Shown here one piece after another: positions 36,096 through 44,052 of a stretch of DNA of 64,000 nucleotides (positions are counted from its first letter, which is position 1; each line of letters begins with the position of its first letter). This stretch comes from JAPLDB01 sp038206355 (lineage in GTDB: Bacteria > Bacteroidota > Bacteroidia > AKYH767-A > 2013-40CM-41-45), in contig JBBRAY010000015.1 of the NCBI GenBank assembly GCA_038206355.1, forward strand, positions 10,597 through 74,596, written 5' to 3'. The notes beneath the pieces were generated by a model, which worked only from the letters and a program-made list of their open reading frames with translations, did not search any database and had not been told where the DNA came from. The position numbers and the translations under genes are program-made.

Positions 36096-36407
36096 TTAGT
36101 CATGATGGTTTTGAGCTGCATGTGGCGCCGCTTTCAGGTTCTTAACAATTAAAGTATTCGGACCAATAACAGGAACAGTTCTGATAACCGGTGCGTCAAG
36201 TGTCATCTCAACAACCGGATGTTCTTCAGGAACAACATAAGTGCTCACCGCTGCCATAGAGTTTTCAACCTTTCCGGTATTCAGGAAAATTGTCAATGCT
36301 ATTGTCATACATGCAATGCAGGACCCTGTAAGAATGACAACCATTTTTCGGCTCATCCTTTGTCGCTGCTTTGTCTGATGTTTTAGTCTTTTATTTTTTT
36401 TATCCAT
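36096..36407 (-). CDS. Short basic single-membrane-segment protein (copy A)
   Basis: 103 residues. The basic N-terminus DKKNKRLKHQTKQRQRMSRK precedes one hydrophobic segment (MVVILTGSCIACMTIALTIFL) and NTGKVENSMAA, then a tail of about 55 residues with VPVIGPNTLIVKN and a His-rich end (HAAQNHHD). It is the first gene of the minus-strand array and lies 18 bp before the 1139-residue adhesin gene. It shares the SC..C pair in the membrane segment with copy B, while copy C keeps only one Cys there. No named family is recognised; see the finding on this protein set. Confidence 0.7.
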   Translation of the reverse strand: MDKKNKRLKHQTKQRQRMSRKMVVILTGSCIACMTIALTIFLNTGKVENSMAAVSTYVVPEEHPVVEMTLDAPVIRTVPVIGPNTLIVKNLKAAPHAAQNHHD

Positions 36408-36547
36408 TATTTCCGGATATGAAGTTGTTTTGGGCTAAAGTGAATACACTTCTGATCCTGAAAATTTTACCCGCATCAGGCTAATGATGTTGGCAAAACG
36501 GGGAAAGAAAACTTACATGTGTAAGGTTTATTAGGATTCAGGAACGG

Positions 36548-36555
36548 TATATTTG
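36548..36555 (+). promoter_or_regulatory. -7 element of the helicase gene
   Basis: TATATTTG is an exact TAnnTTTG match. The TTG inside it is an in-frame potential start codon, but placing the promoter here makes the ATG at 36574 the real start, with a leader of roughly 12-15 bases. Confidence 0.5.
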
Positions 36556-36573
36556 CCACCCACCCAAAAAAGA

Positions 36574-38118
36574 ATGGATCAGGACGTGTCAATACCATCA
36601 GATATATCGCCCGCTACAGGGAAACAGTTATACGATTACCAGATCAAGGCAATTGAAGAAATAACCGGCAGGTTAAAAGATCATCCTTCAAGGTATAATT
36701 TGTTGTACCAGCTACCCACAGGCGGCGGTAAAACCGTAATCTTTTCTGAGATCGCAAAGCGGTTTATTCAGGCAACAGGAAAGAAGGTTTTAATACTTAC
36801 GCACCGCATTGAATTATGCGCGCAAACCTCCAGGATGCTTGATGAATTCGGCGTTTATAATAAAGTGATTAACAGCGCAGTAAAAGAATTGCCAGTACCG
36901 AATGATTATATGTGTTATGTGGCAATGGTAGAGACGTTAAACAATCGTTTGAGGGATAAAATTCTGAGTCTCGATACCATCGGGCTGATGATTGTGGATG
37001 AAGCCCATCACAATTCATTCGGCAAACTTTTATCTTATTATGAAAAAGGAGTTCTTCTCGGTGTTACAGCTACACCGCTTAGCTCCAATATCAGAATAAG
37101 AATGAAGGATACTTACGATGAACTTATTATTGGTGAATCCATTTCTTCATTGGTTCAGAGTGGTTTTTTATCGAAGGCGACAACGTTGCATTATCAGGTA
37201 GGACTTACTTCCTTGAAAGTTGGCATGAGTGGTGATTATACAGTGAGTTCTTCTGAGCGGTTGTATAACAGTCATGTCATGCAGGACAAACTGCTTAGTG
37301 CTTACAGGGAAAGAAGTGCAGGTAAAAAAACGCTGATATTCAATAATGGAATTGCGACTTCACAATATGTATATGCTACTTTTCAGGATGCCGGTTACGA
37401 CATCAGGCACCTTGACCATACCCATACAGCAGGAGAGAGAAGGGAAATACTTGACTGGTTCCGAAACAAACACGACGCAATATTAACTTCCGTGAGTATT
37501 CTCACCACAGGTTTTGACGAACCAACGGTGGAGAGTATTATTCTCAATAGGGCAACGAAATCGCTCACGCTTTATTTTCAGATGATTGGTCGCGGATCGC
37601 GTGTGCTGCCTGATAAGAAAGAGTTCATCGTCATTGACCTCGGCAATAACCTGAGCCGGTTTGGATTGTGGGATTCTGAAATAGATTGGAAAAGTATTTA
37701 TCAGAACCCTGAATATTATCTTTCAGGAATCCTCAGCGATGAAGAAATTGAACTGAGTTTCAGGTATGAAATGCCGCAGGAGTTGAGGGATAAATTTCCA
37801 AATTCTCCATCTATTGATTTTGACGTAAAGGCAGAGCATCAGCTTGCTGCTGTTACCGGACAACGGCCTAAAGTCGTGATTCAGAAAAGTATGGAGCAAC
37901 ATGTAGCCATGTGCCTTGCAAACAGCAATGGAACTGATGAAGCATTGATTCTGGCTGATTTGCTGAAAGATGAGATTGCTTTCAGGATTCGTGTTTTCTG
38001 CAGATGCCTGAGCAAGACATCTGAAAGTTACGTGAAATGGCTTCAGGACGATTACAAGCTGAAACTGAAACTTACGCTAATCAGGAGTGCCCACCATGAT
38101 TCGGGGATTGAGGGTTGA
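36574..38118 (+). CDS. DEAH-box superfamily 2 helicase
   Basis: 514 residues from the ATG at 36574. SF2 motifs appear in order: Q-like LYDYQIKAIEEI, motif I QLPTGGGKTV, Ia LTHRIELCAQT, II VDEAHH, III GVTATP, V SILTTGFDEPTVES and VI QMIGRGSRVLP. The arrangement (COG1061/SSL2-like, RAD25-type core) suggests an ATP-dependent nucleic-acid translocase; the substrate cannot be read from the sequence. The C-terminal 120 residues, with CRCLSKTSESYVKWL, are not recognised. It is divergent from the adhesin array, and a 152-bp gap separates it from the coiled-coil gene. A housekeeping DNA or RNA repair role is more likely than a defence role, since no nuclease or methylase lies next to it. Confidence 0.85.
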   Translation: MDQDVSIPSDISPATGKQLYDYQIKAIEEITGRLKDHPSRYNLLYQLPTGGGKTVIFSEIAKRFIQATGKKVLILTHRIELCAQTSRMLDEFGVYNKVINSAVKELPVPNDYMCYVAMVETLNNRLRDKILSLDTIGLMIVDEAHHNSFGKLLSYYEKGVLLGVTATPLSSNIRIRMKDTYDELIIGESISSLVQSGFLSKATTLHYQVGLTSLKVGMSGDYTVSSSERLYNSHVMQDKLLSAYRERSAGKKTLIFNNGIATSQYVYATFQDAGYDIRHLDHTHTAGERREILDWFRNKHDAILTSVSILTTGFDEPTVESIILNRATKSLTLYFQMIGRGSRVLPDKKEFIVIDLGNNLSRFGLWDSEIDWKSIYQNPEYYLSGILSDEEIELSFRYEMPQELRDKFPNSPSIDFDVKAEHQLAAVTGQRPKVVIQKSMEQHVAMCLANSNGTDEALILADLLKDEIAFRIRVFCRCLSKTSESYVKWLQDDYKLKLKLTLIRSAHHDSGIEG

Positions 38119-38270
38119 TTTACCACCTTATTTTTACCTGATTTCCTGCTTTAAGATCAACTGCCATCTGCCTGATATTGTAAACAATGCCTGTTGATAA
38201 TTAAGGTATCAATTCAATCATTTTTCTTTTCTTTGCGCATAGATTTACCACAATTTAAAACCCCCGCGCA

Positions 38271-38570
38271 ATGGGTGACCTTAAAAATAAATTTCAGGAA
38301 TTAGAGAATCAGATTCAGAAATTAATAAATTCGCATCAGAATCTCAGCAAAGAGCTGCAGCATTTAAAGGAAGAGAAAGCGAATCTTGAAAATGAAATCA
38401 CTGCCGAAAGGGACCGTGTAAAGATGATGCAGCAAGGGTTTGAGGAGTTCAGGGATGTTACACGTGTAAAGACAAAGGCACAGATTTCAGGGCTAAAAAG
38501 TAAAGTTAACGATATGATCAGCGAAATTGACAGAAGTGTTGCGCTGATTGATACCAATCATAAACAGTGA
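38271..38570 (+). CDS. Small coiled-coil protein upstream of zapA
   Basis: 99 residues, almost entirely heptad-rich helix (FQELENQIQKLINSHQNLSKELQHLKEEKANLENEI), with no signal peptide. It sits 13 bp upstream of zapA, where Bacteroidota commonly carry a short coiled-coil gene. A ZapB-like division role is plausible from context and shape, but sequence identity to ZapB cannot be judged here. The ATG at 38271 follows an AT-rich leader. Confidence 0.65.
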   Translation: MGDLKNKFQELENQIQKLINSHQNLSKELQHLKEEKANLENEITAERDRVKMMQQGFEEFRDVTRVKTKAQISGLKSKVNDMISEIDRSVALIDTNHKQ

Positions 38571-38583
38571 ATCAGGCTCCTTT

Positions 38584-38898
38584 ATGAGCGAATTAAATTC
38601 AGTAAAAGTTTCCATCAGCAACCGTTCCTATCCACTTCGGGTTTCGAAAGAGGAAGAGGAGAAAGTGCTGCAGGCTGCACAGGCCATCAATAAACGCCTT
38701 AAGGAGTTCGAAGACAGCTATGCTGTTAAGGATAAGCAGGATTTATTGGCCATGTGTGCTTTGCAGTTTGCTACCGAATCGATGGGTCATCATAAGCAGG
38801 ATAAAAAGACAGGGCAGAATGAAGCCGCTGATCAGGTAGATTATTTGAAATTGCTGATTGATGAATATTTAGCATCGGAAGAAACTCCTTCGACATAA
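38584..38898 (+). CDS. zapA: Cell division protein ZapA
   Basis: 104 residues from the ATG at 38584; a longer reading from 38548 would overlap the preceding gene and lacks family similarity. The N-terminal head VKVSISNRSYPLRVSKEEEEKVLQAAQAINKRL is the classic ZapA globular domain. It is followed by a coiled coil (LLAMCALQFATESM...YLKLLIDEYL). ZapA binds and crosslinks FtsZ filaments at the division site. The neighbourhood coiled-coil gene - zapA - structured gap - rny matches the usual Bacteroidota order. Confidence 0.9.
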   Translation: MSELNSVKVSISNRSYPLRVSKEEEEKVLQAAQAINKRLKEFEDSYAVKDKQDLLAMCALQFATESMGHHKQDKKTGQNEAADQVDYLKLLIDEYLASEETPST

Positions 38899-38975
38899 AG
38901 GAAAACGTTCTTTGAATAAAAGTTTGCCGGGCACAGTGCTCATTGATGGAATAAACATCTGATTGTTTTATACTG

Positions 38976-39001
38976 TCGACTGTCAACTGTGGACTGTAGA
39001 C
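38976..39001. repeat. Word-like low-complexity tract
   Basis: tgtcgactgtcaactgtggactgtagac consists of four degenerate copies of (t)gtSRACt. The style matches the word repeats at 2998-3179 and 61743-61925. It is non-coding, between zapA and the possible small RNA. Confidence 0.5.
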
Positions 39002-39071
39002 TTATAAGGTATCCCGCATTTATACTGAGATTCACTTTTATAAAACTCAACACTTCGATATCATTGGAATT

Positions 39072-39232
39072 TAGCTTAAGGCATCCAATGGCAGGCTGCA
39101 ATGGCGAGGTCAACTCGTCATCTATCCGCCCAGGCGGATGTTCACGGCAGAAACCAGAAAAACGCCTGGCGGTTCCACCTCTATCTAATGGGGTTTGACG
39201 AAGTCTCTTAGTATGATTGCGGGTTTTTTATT
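39072..39232 (+). ncRNA. Possible structured small RNA between zapA and rny (6S-like position)
   Basis: TATCATTG (39059-39066) is a 7-of-8 match to the -7 consensus. About 160 bases later comes gcgggttttttattt (39219-39233), a T-rich end. Within lie GAGGT (39106-39110)/ACCTC (39177-39181) and the long pairing CCGCC-c-AGGCG (39126-39136)/CGCCTGGCGG (39163-39172). A competing hairpin ATCCGCC-ca-GGCGGAT (39124-39139) is also possible. Size and position next to zapA would suit a 6S RNA, but I cannot confirm the 6S consensus bulge. It may instead be only an intergenic repeat. Confidence 0.3.
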
Positions 39233-39244
39233 TAATGAGACTAT

Positions 39245-39276
39245 GATTTCAGAAGCCCATGGGGCCCACTGAAATC
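39245..39276. repeat. 8-bp hairpin between zapA and rny
   Basis: GATTTCAG (39245-39252) and CTGAAATC (39269-39276) form a perfect stem. The enclosed 16 bases include CCC..GGG. It lies just upstream of the first 34-bp hairpin repeat. Confidence 0.5.
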
Positions 39277-39282
39277 ATTTAG

Positions 39283-39316
39283 TCGAATTAATCCCGAAGG
39301 CGAAGTCCTTTGGGAT
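39283..39316. repeat. 34-bp hairpin repeat, copy 1
   Basis: tcgaattaatcccgaaggcg continues to gggat at 39316. It aligns without gaps to 39411-39444; ATCCC and GGGAT can pair. It resembles REP-type dispersed palindromes. Confidence 0.7.
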
Positions 39317-39410
39317 AAGTTTAAACCTCTGTCTTGTTCTGTGCTTTACAGGGTGCTTCATTGATAAAGCGTGGCTTTTAGAAGTGCAAAGCACGAACTA
39401 AATGCCTTGG

Positions 39411-39444
39411 TCGAATTAATCCCGAGAGCGAAGCGATTCGGGAT
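39411..39444. repeat. 34-bp hairpin repeat, copy 2
   Basis: tcgaattaatcccgagagcg continues to gggat at 39444. Here the stem is a perfect 7 bp (ATCCCGA/TCGGGAT). It differs from copy 1 at only a few positions. The remaining 150 bases before rny hold no recognisable gene. Confidence 0.7.
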
Positions 39445-39590
39445 CTCATTAAAACACTGTTTTGCTATAAGCAAGACGGGCTATTTATTTGAATTGCTAC
39501 TCTAAGTTTTTCTTCAGAGTAAATTATTGCTAAACAAGAATTCCATTTCTAAATAACAGGTATGGATTTCATAACAGGAAAAAAATATTT

Positions 39591-41159
39591 ATGGAAGACA
39601 ATTTAATAATAATGATTGCAGTTGGTGTTATTGCCCTCGTGGCAGGTGGCATTGTATCGTGGTTCATTCTCAAAAAGGGAATGAAGTCGCGCGAACTTGC
39701 TGCCATTGAACGCGCAAAAGCAATTGTAAAAGATGCAGAGAACGACGCTGAAGTCGTGAAGAAGAATAAAATTCTGGAAGCCAAAGAAAAATTTCTGCAG
39801 CTTAAATCAGAACATGAAAAGCATATCATTGAAAAAGATAAAGCATTGGGTCTGGCTGAAAACCGCATCAAGCAAAAGGAGCAGTCACTTGCGCAGAAGA
39901 CTGAGCAGACACAACGCAAACAACAGGAGTTTGATACGCTTCAGGCCAATCTTAAAAACCAGCTTTCGATTCTTGATGGCAAGAAAGAAGAGCTGGCAAA
40001 AATGCACAATCGCCAGGTTGAACAGCTTGAGAAAATCAGCGGACTGAGTGTTGAAGCTGCAAAAGGCCAGCTTGTTGAGGCATTGAAAGAAGAAGCAAAG
40101 ACTGATGCGTTGTCCTACATCAAGGACATCATGGAAGAGGCAAAACTGACTGCAAATAAAGAGGCGAAAAAGATTGTTATCCAGACGATACAGCGTGTGG
40201 CTACTGAACATGCAATTGAAAATGCTGTCACCGTTTTTCATATCGAGAATGACGACGTGAAAGGCCGCGTGATCGGACGGGAAGGAAGAAACATCCGTGC
40301 ACTTGAAGCTGCTACAGGGGTTGAAATTATTGTTGACGATACGCCGGAATCAATTATCCTGTCCTGCTTTGATCCCGTCAGAAGAGAACTGGCGCGTCTT
40401 GCACTGCACCAACTCGTAACAGATGGCCGTATCCACCCGGCACGTATTGAAGAAGTAGTGGCAAAAGTAAAGCGTCAGCTCGAAGATGAAATTGTTGAAG
40501 TTGGAAAACGCACAACCATTGACCTCGGAATTCATGGACTTGCTCCTGAAATGATCCGCATGGTGGGAAGAATGAAATACCGTTCTTCTTACGGACAAAA
40601 TCTGTTGCAGCACTCCCGCGAAGTGGCAAACCTGTGCGCACTCATGGCCACCGAACTCGGCCTGAATGTAAAACTCGCCAAGCGCGCAGGACTCCTTCAT
40701 GACATTGGTAAAGTTCCTGATGATGAGCCTGAATTACCGCATGCAATCCTCGGGATGAAAATCGCCGAGCGCAATAAAGAAAATCCTGAAGTTTGTAACG
40801 CCATCGGAGCCCACCACGATGAAATTGAAATGACCAGTATTCTTTCTCCTATCGTCCAGGTATGTGATGCCATCAGCGGCGCACGTCCGGGTGCACGACG
40901 TGAAGTACTGGAGTCGTATATCAAGCGTTTGAAAGATATGGAAGCCATGGCTATGGGATACCAGGGCGTCGACAAGACCTTTGCGATTCAGGCTGGACGT
41001 GAACTTCGCGTTATCGTTCAAAGCGAAAAGATCAACGACAAGCAGGCAGAGATGCTCAGCTTCGACATCGCAAACAAAATTCAGAATGAAATGACTTATC
41101 CGGGACAGGTAAAAGTGACTGTCATCAGGGAGACAAGGTCAGTGAATTACGCGAAATAA
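39591..41159 (+). CDS. rny: Ribonuclease Y
   Basis: 522 residues, normal length. A membrane-anchored endoribonuclease that initiates mRNA decay. The domains are: N-terminal membrane segment (about 5-26, IMIAVGVIALVAGGIVSWFIL), a long coiled coil rich in E/K/A to about 190, and a KH domain with DDVKGRVIGREGRNIRALE and GVEIIVDD. The HD domain carries H370-D371 in AGLLHDIGKV and the later GAHHDE motif. The last 60 residues match the conserved end (YPGQVKVTVIRETR). A 692-bp non-coding stretch with hairpins precedes it, so transcription is probably independent of zapA. Confidence 0.96.
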   Translation: MEDNLIIMIAVGVIALVAGGIVSWFILKKGMKSRELAAIERAKAIVKDAENDAEVVKKNKILEAKEKFLQLKSEHEKHIIEKDKALGLAENRIKQKEQSLAQKTEQTQRKQQEFDTLQANLKNQLSILDGKKEELAKMHNRQVEQLEKISGLSVEAAKGQLVEALKEEAKTDALSYIKDIMEEAKLTANKEAKKIVIQTIQRVATEHAIENAVTVFHIENDDVKGRVIGREGRNIRALEAATGVEIIVDDTPESIILSCFDPVRRELARLALHQLVTDGRIHPARIEEVVAKVKRQLEDEIVEVGKRTTIDLGIHGLAPEMIRMVGRMKYRSSYGQNLLQHSREVANLCALMATELGLNVKLAKRAGLLHDIGKVPDDEPELPHAILGMKIAERNKENPEVCNAIGAHHDEIEMTSILSPIVQVCDAISGARPGARREVLESYIKRLKDMEAMAMGYQGVDKTFAIQAGRELRVIVQSEKINDKQAEMLSFDIANKIQNEMTYPGQVKVTVIRETRSVNYAK

Positions 41160-41237
41160 TTTTTTTGTCAACATCGGAACAAAGGAGCAGAGTGAGCGCT
41201 TTCATTTGTTTTCGAAAATATAATTGCCACCCCATCC

Positions 41238-42065
41238 ATGAGTGCGGACTTTGACATTATTATTGAGCCGAAGAAAAATATCGGTCACTACTGGCGGGAG
41301 TTATGGCGCTTTCGCGGACTGCTTTATTTCCTTGCATGGAGAGATTTTCTTGTCCGGTATAAGCAAACAGTGCTTGGTGTTTCCTGGAGTCTTATCCGTC
41401 CATTAATTACGCTCGTCGTTTTCACATTAGTCTTTGGAAAAATAGCAAAGCTCCCGGCTAACGGAATCCCTTATTCGCTGCTTGTCTGCGCAGCATTGAT
41501 TCCCTGGCAGTTTTTTTCAAACGCATTTACTGAAGCCAGCCAGTCATTAATTTCCAATTCAAATTTACTGAGCAAGGTTTACTTTCCACGGTTACTCGTA
41601 CCGGCAAGTACATTACTTGTTGCCATCGTTGACTTTCTCATTTCACTTATCATTCTTGCCGGACTCATGATGTGGTTTCATTTTGTTCCGCCTATCACAA
41701 TTTTACTATTACCGTTATTCTTTCTATTTGCATTGATGGTTTCATTTGGTGCCGGCGTTTTTATTGCAGCTGTAAATGTGAAGTACCGCGACTTCCGCTA
41801 TGTAGTTCCTTTTATCGTTCAGGCAGGATTGTATATTTCACCCGTGGGATTCAGTTCATCAGTCGTTCCTGAAAAATACCGATTGCTCTATTCACTCAAC
41901 CCGATGGTTGGTATCATTGATGGTTTCCGTTGGTGTTTACTCGGAAACAATGCACAGATTTATATGCCGGGCTTCGTGCTTTCCATCGGATTTACTTTGT
42001 TGCTTATGATTTTTGGTATTAAATATTTCAGAAATTTCGAAAAAGGATTTGCTGATATTATATAA
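41238..42065 (+). CDS. Polysaccharide ABC exporter permease (Wzm-like)
   Basis: 275 residues, ABC-2 type permease with about six membrane segments. Conserved features are FLAWRDFLVRYKQTVLGVSWSLIRPL at the N-terminus, then AALIPWQFFSNAF and AAVNVKYRDFRYVVPFIVQAGLYISPVGF. It forms the inner-membrane channel that exports lipid-linked O-antigen or capsular polysaccharide, powered by the ATPase encoded 5 bp downstream. A near-match promoter TATAATTG (41219-41226) precedes the ATG. It is the first gene of the polysaccharide cluster. Confidence 0.9.
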   Translation: MSADFDIIIEPKKNIGHYWRELWRFRGLLYFLAWRDFLVRYKQTVLGVSWSLIRPLITLVVFTLVFGKIAKLPANGIPYSLLVCAALIPWQFFSNAFTEASQSLISNSNLLSKVYFPRLLVPASTLLVAIVDFLISLIILAGLMMWFHFVPPITILLLPLFFLFALMVSFGAGVFIAAVNVKYRDFRYVVPFIVQAGLYISPVGFSSSVVPEKYRLLYSLNPMVGIIDGFRWCLLGNNAQIYMPGFVLSIGFTLLLMIFGIKYFRNFEKGFADII

Positions 42066-42070
42066 GAAGA

Positions 42071-43330
42071 ATGAGCACCGTTATCAAAGTAGAAAATGTT
42101 GGAAAGATGTACCGGTTGCGGCATTCATCGGGTCATCGCTATAAAACATTCCGTGAGGAAATTGTTGGTGGCGTACGTTCTGTTTTTTCTCCGGGAAAGA
42201 ATTCAGGTACTACAGAAGAGTTCTGGGCGCTGAAAAATATTTCATTCGACATAAAACAGGGAGACCGCATCGGCATCATCGGCCGAAACGGAGCAGGTAA
42301 ATCTACGTTACTGAAAATACTGAGCAGGATTACCGATCCTACTGAAGGGCGTGTATCTATTAAAGGAAGGGTGGCCAGTTTACTCGAAGTCGGAACCGGG
42401 TTTCATCCTGAACTTACCGGGAAGGAAAATATTTTTCTCAACGGAAGCATTCTCGGAATGACGCGTGATGAAATCAGAAAAAGATTTGATGAGATCGTTG
42501 CATTTGCAGAGGTGGAAAAATTTCTGGACACGCCAATAAAAAGATACTCAAGCGGAATGTATGTGCGCCTTGCTTTTGCCGTCGCTGCCCATCTCGAGCC
42601 GGAAATTTTAATTGTTGACGAAGTACTGGCCGTTGGTGATGCACAATTTCAGAAGAAATGCCTGGGGAAAATGGAAGAGGTGAGCAAGAATGATGGCCGC
42701 ACGGTTCTTTTTGTCAGTCATAATATGGCAACCATTCAATATCTCTGCAACCAGTGCATGTATCTCAAGCAGGGACTTTTTTCTGCATCAGGAAATACGC
42801 AGGATGTCATCAGCAAATACCTGATGGAATCGGTTGAAACAGGAAGTGCAGACCTCAGAAATAACAGAAACAGAGAAGGAAATCAACGCATTACTTTTAC
42901 TGATGTCTCATTCAGAAGTATTGGTGGAGAATCTAAACGTTCACTGCAATGCGGTGAGGATGTAGTGATGGATTTACATTTCAATGTGAAGGATTCGCGG
43001 CCGGTAAATGGGTTGCATTTTTCAGTGGGTATTGATGATCATCTGGGTCAGCGTATCACTTATTTCAGCAATGAAATTACCAATCAGGTTTTCAGCAATG
43101 TGGAGTCGGGGAATTATAAAGTGAGTATTGAAATGAAAAAGCTGCCATTGAAGCAAGGCAATTATTCCTATACATTATTTTCAACAGTGGGAGGAGAGAT
43201 CGCCGACTGGGTTAAGAATGCGGGAAGTTTTTTTGTGGAGGCAGGTGACTATTTTCATACGGGAAAACTTCCTGATTCCGATCAGGGAACTTTTTATATC
43301 AACCATTCCTTTAGTTTGAATAAAGAATGA
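42071..43330 (+). CDS. Polysaccharide ABC exporter ATPase (Wzt-like)
   Basis: 419 residues. The nucleotide-binding domain has Walker A GRNGAGKST (71-79), Q-loop region GFHPELTGKENIFLNGSILGM, signature YSSGMYVRLAFAVAA, Walker B ILIVDEVLAVGD and the H-loop SHN. From about 265 comes a beta-sandwich Wzt-type C-terminal domain (VVMDLHFNVKDSRPVNGLHFSVGI), which in O-antigen exporters recognises the terminal modification of the glycan. Its presence suggests that the exported chain carries such a cap. The ATGA overlap with the next gene couples it to a methyltransferase, which could supply the cap (inference). Confidence 0.92.
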   Translation: MSTVIKVENVGKMYRLRHSSGHRYKTFREEIVGGVRSVFSPGKNSGTTEEFWALKNISFDIKQGDRIGIIGRNGAGKSTLLKILSRITDPTEGRVSIKGRVASLLEVGTGFHPELTGKENIFLNGSILGMTRDEIRKRFDEIVAFAEVEKFLDTPIKRYSSGMYVRLAFAVAAHLEPEILIVDEVLAVGDAQFQKKCLGKMEEVSKNDGRTVLFVSHNMATIQYLCNQCMYLKQGLFSASGNTQDVISKYLMESVETGSADLRNNRNREGNQRITFTDVSFRSIGGESKRSLQCGEDVVMDLHFNVKDSRPVNGLHFSVGIDDHLGQRITYFSNEITNQVFSNVESGNYKVSIEMKKLPLKQGNYSYTLFSTVGGEIADWVKNAGSFFVEAGDYFHTGKLPDSDQGTFYINHSFSLNKE

Positions 43331-44052
43331 AATCATATCCCCGCTCATATTTATTTGAAGTGAAGAAGGCGAAAGGGAAGGGATTGACGCTGCAGTCCTT
43401 TCAATTTCTGGTAAGGGACTATCAGCAATGGAAAAAATATGCTGCACCCGGCACTTCTTCTGTGGAGGCGCAATTGCCATGGATGACATTTTCTGCTATC
43501 CGTTTTTTGGAAAAGAATCTTAAGCCGGCAATGAATGTTTTTGAATATGGTTGCGGTGGTTCCACCGTTTTCCTGAGTAAACGCTCAGCAAAAGTTATTT
43601 CTGTTGAGCACGATAAGGAATGGTTTCATGTTCTGGGGAAAAAATTAAAAGAGTTAGGTTTGTCCAACTGGGAAGGAAAATTAATTGAACCTGAATTCAA
43701 CGGAGAAAACACAAAGTCAATTGCAGATCCGGACGAATACGGAACGGATGATAAAATACTTTCACAATACCGCTTCAGGAAATACGCTTCCGGAATTGAT
43801 GAATACAGTGACGATTATTTTGACTGGATACTTGTGGACGGGCGTTCCAGGCCTTCCTGTATGAAACATGCCATACCGAAAGTTAAGCCCGGTGGTTTCT
43901 TATTGCTGGACAATGCTGACCGCAATTATTACTTTGAAGGCTTACCCGGAGATTTTAATGATCGTTTCAAAGTTGTTTGTGCTGATGCCGGTCCAACACC
44001 ATTCATGAAAGAGTTTTCTAAAACCATGATCTGGCAAAAAGTAAAAAAATGA
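43327..44052 (+). CDS. SAM-dependent methyltransferase (class I)
   Basis: 241 residues. The SAM-binding motif is VFEYGCGGSTVFLSK (about 75-90), followed by VISVEHDKEWFHVL (acidic motif II) and DWILVDGRSRPSCMKHAIPKVKPGGFLLLDNAD, typical of class I methyltransferases acting on sugars or small molecules in polysaccharide clusters. It overlaps both neighbours by 4 bp (ATGA). It may methylate the glycan end recognised by the Wzt domain; the target cannot be read directly. Confidence 0.8.
   Translation: MKSYPRSYLFEVKKAKGKGLTLQSFQFLVRDYQQWKKYAAPGTSSVEAQLPWMTFSAIRFLEKNLKPAMNVFEYGCGGSTVFLSKRSAKVISVEHDKEWFHVLGKKLKELGLSNWEGKLIEPEFNGENTKSIADPDEYGTDDKILSQYRFRKYASGIDEYSDDYFDWILVDGRSRPSCMKHAIPKVKPGGFLLLDNADRNYYFEGLPGDFNDRFKVVCADAGPTPFMKEFSKTMIWQKVKK

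Noticed and set aside
36553..36573. TTG start for the helicase
   Set aside because: The TTG is inside a perfect -7 promoter element; the ATG at 36574 is preferred.
39124..39139. CRISPR repeat or transposon end at the ATCCGCC/GGCGGAT palindrome
   Set aside because: There is no regular repeat-spacer array and no transposase nearby; it is kept only as part of a possible RNA or intergenic palindrome.
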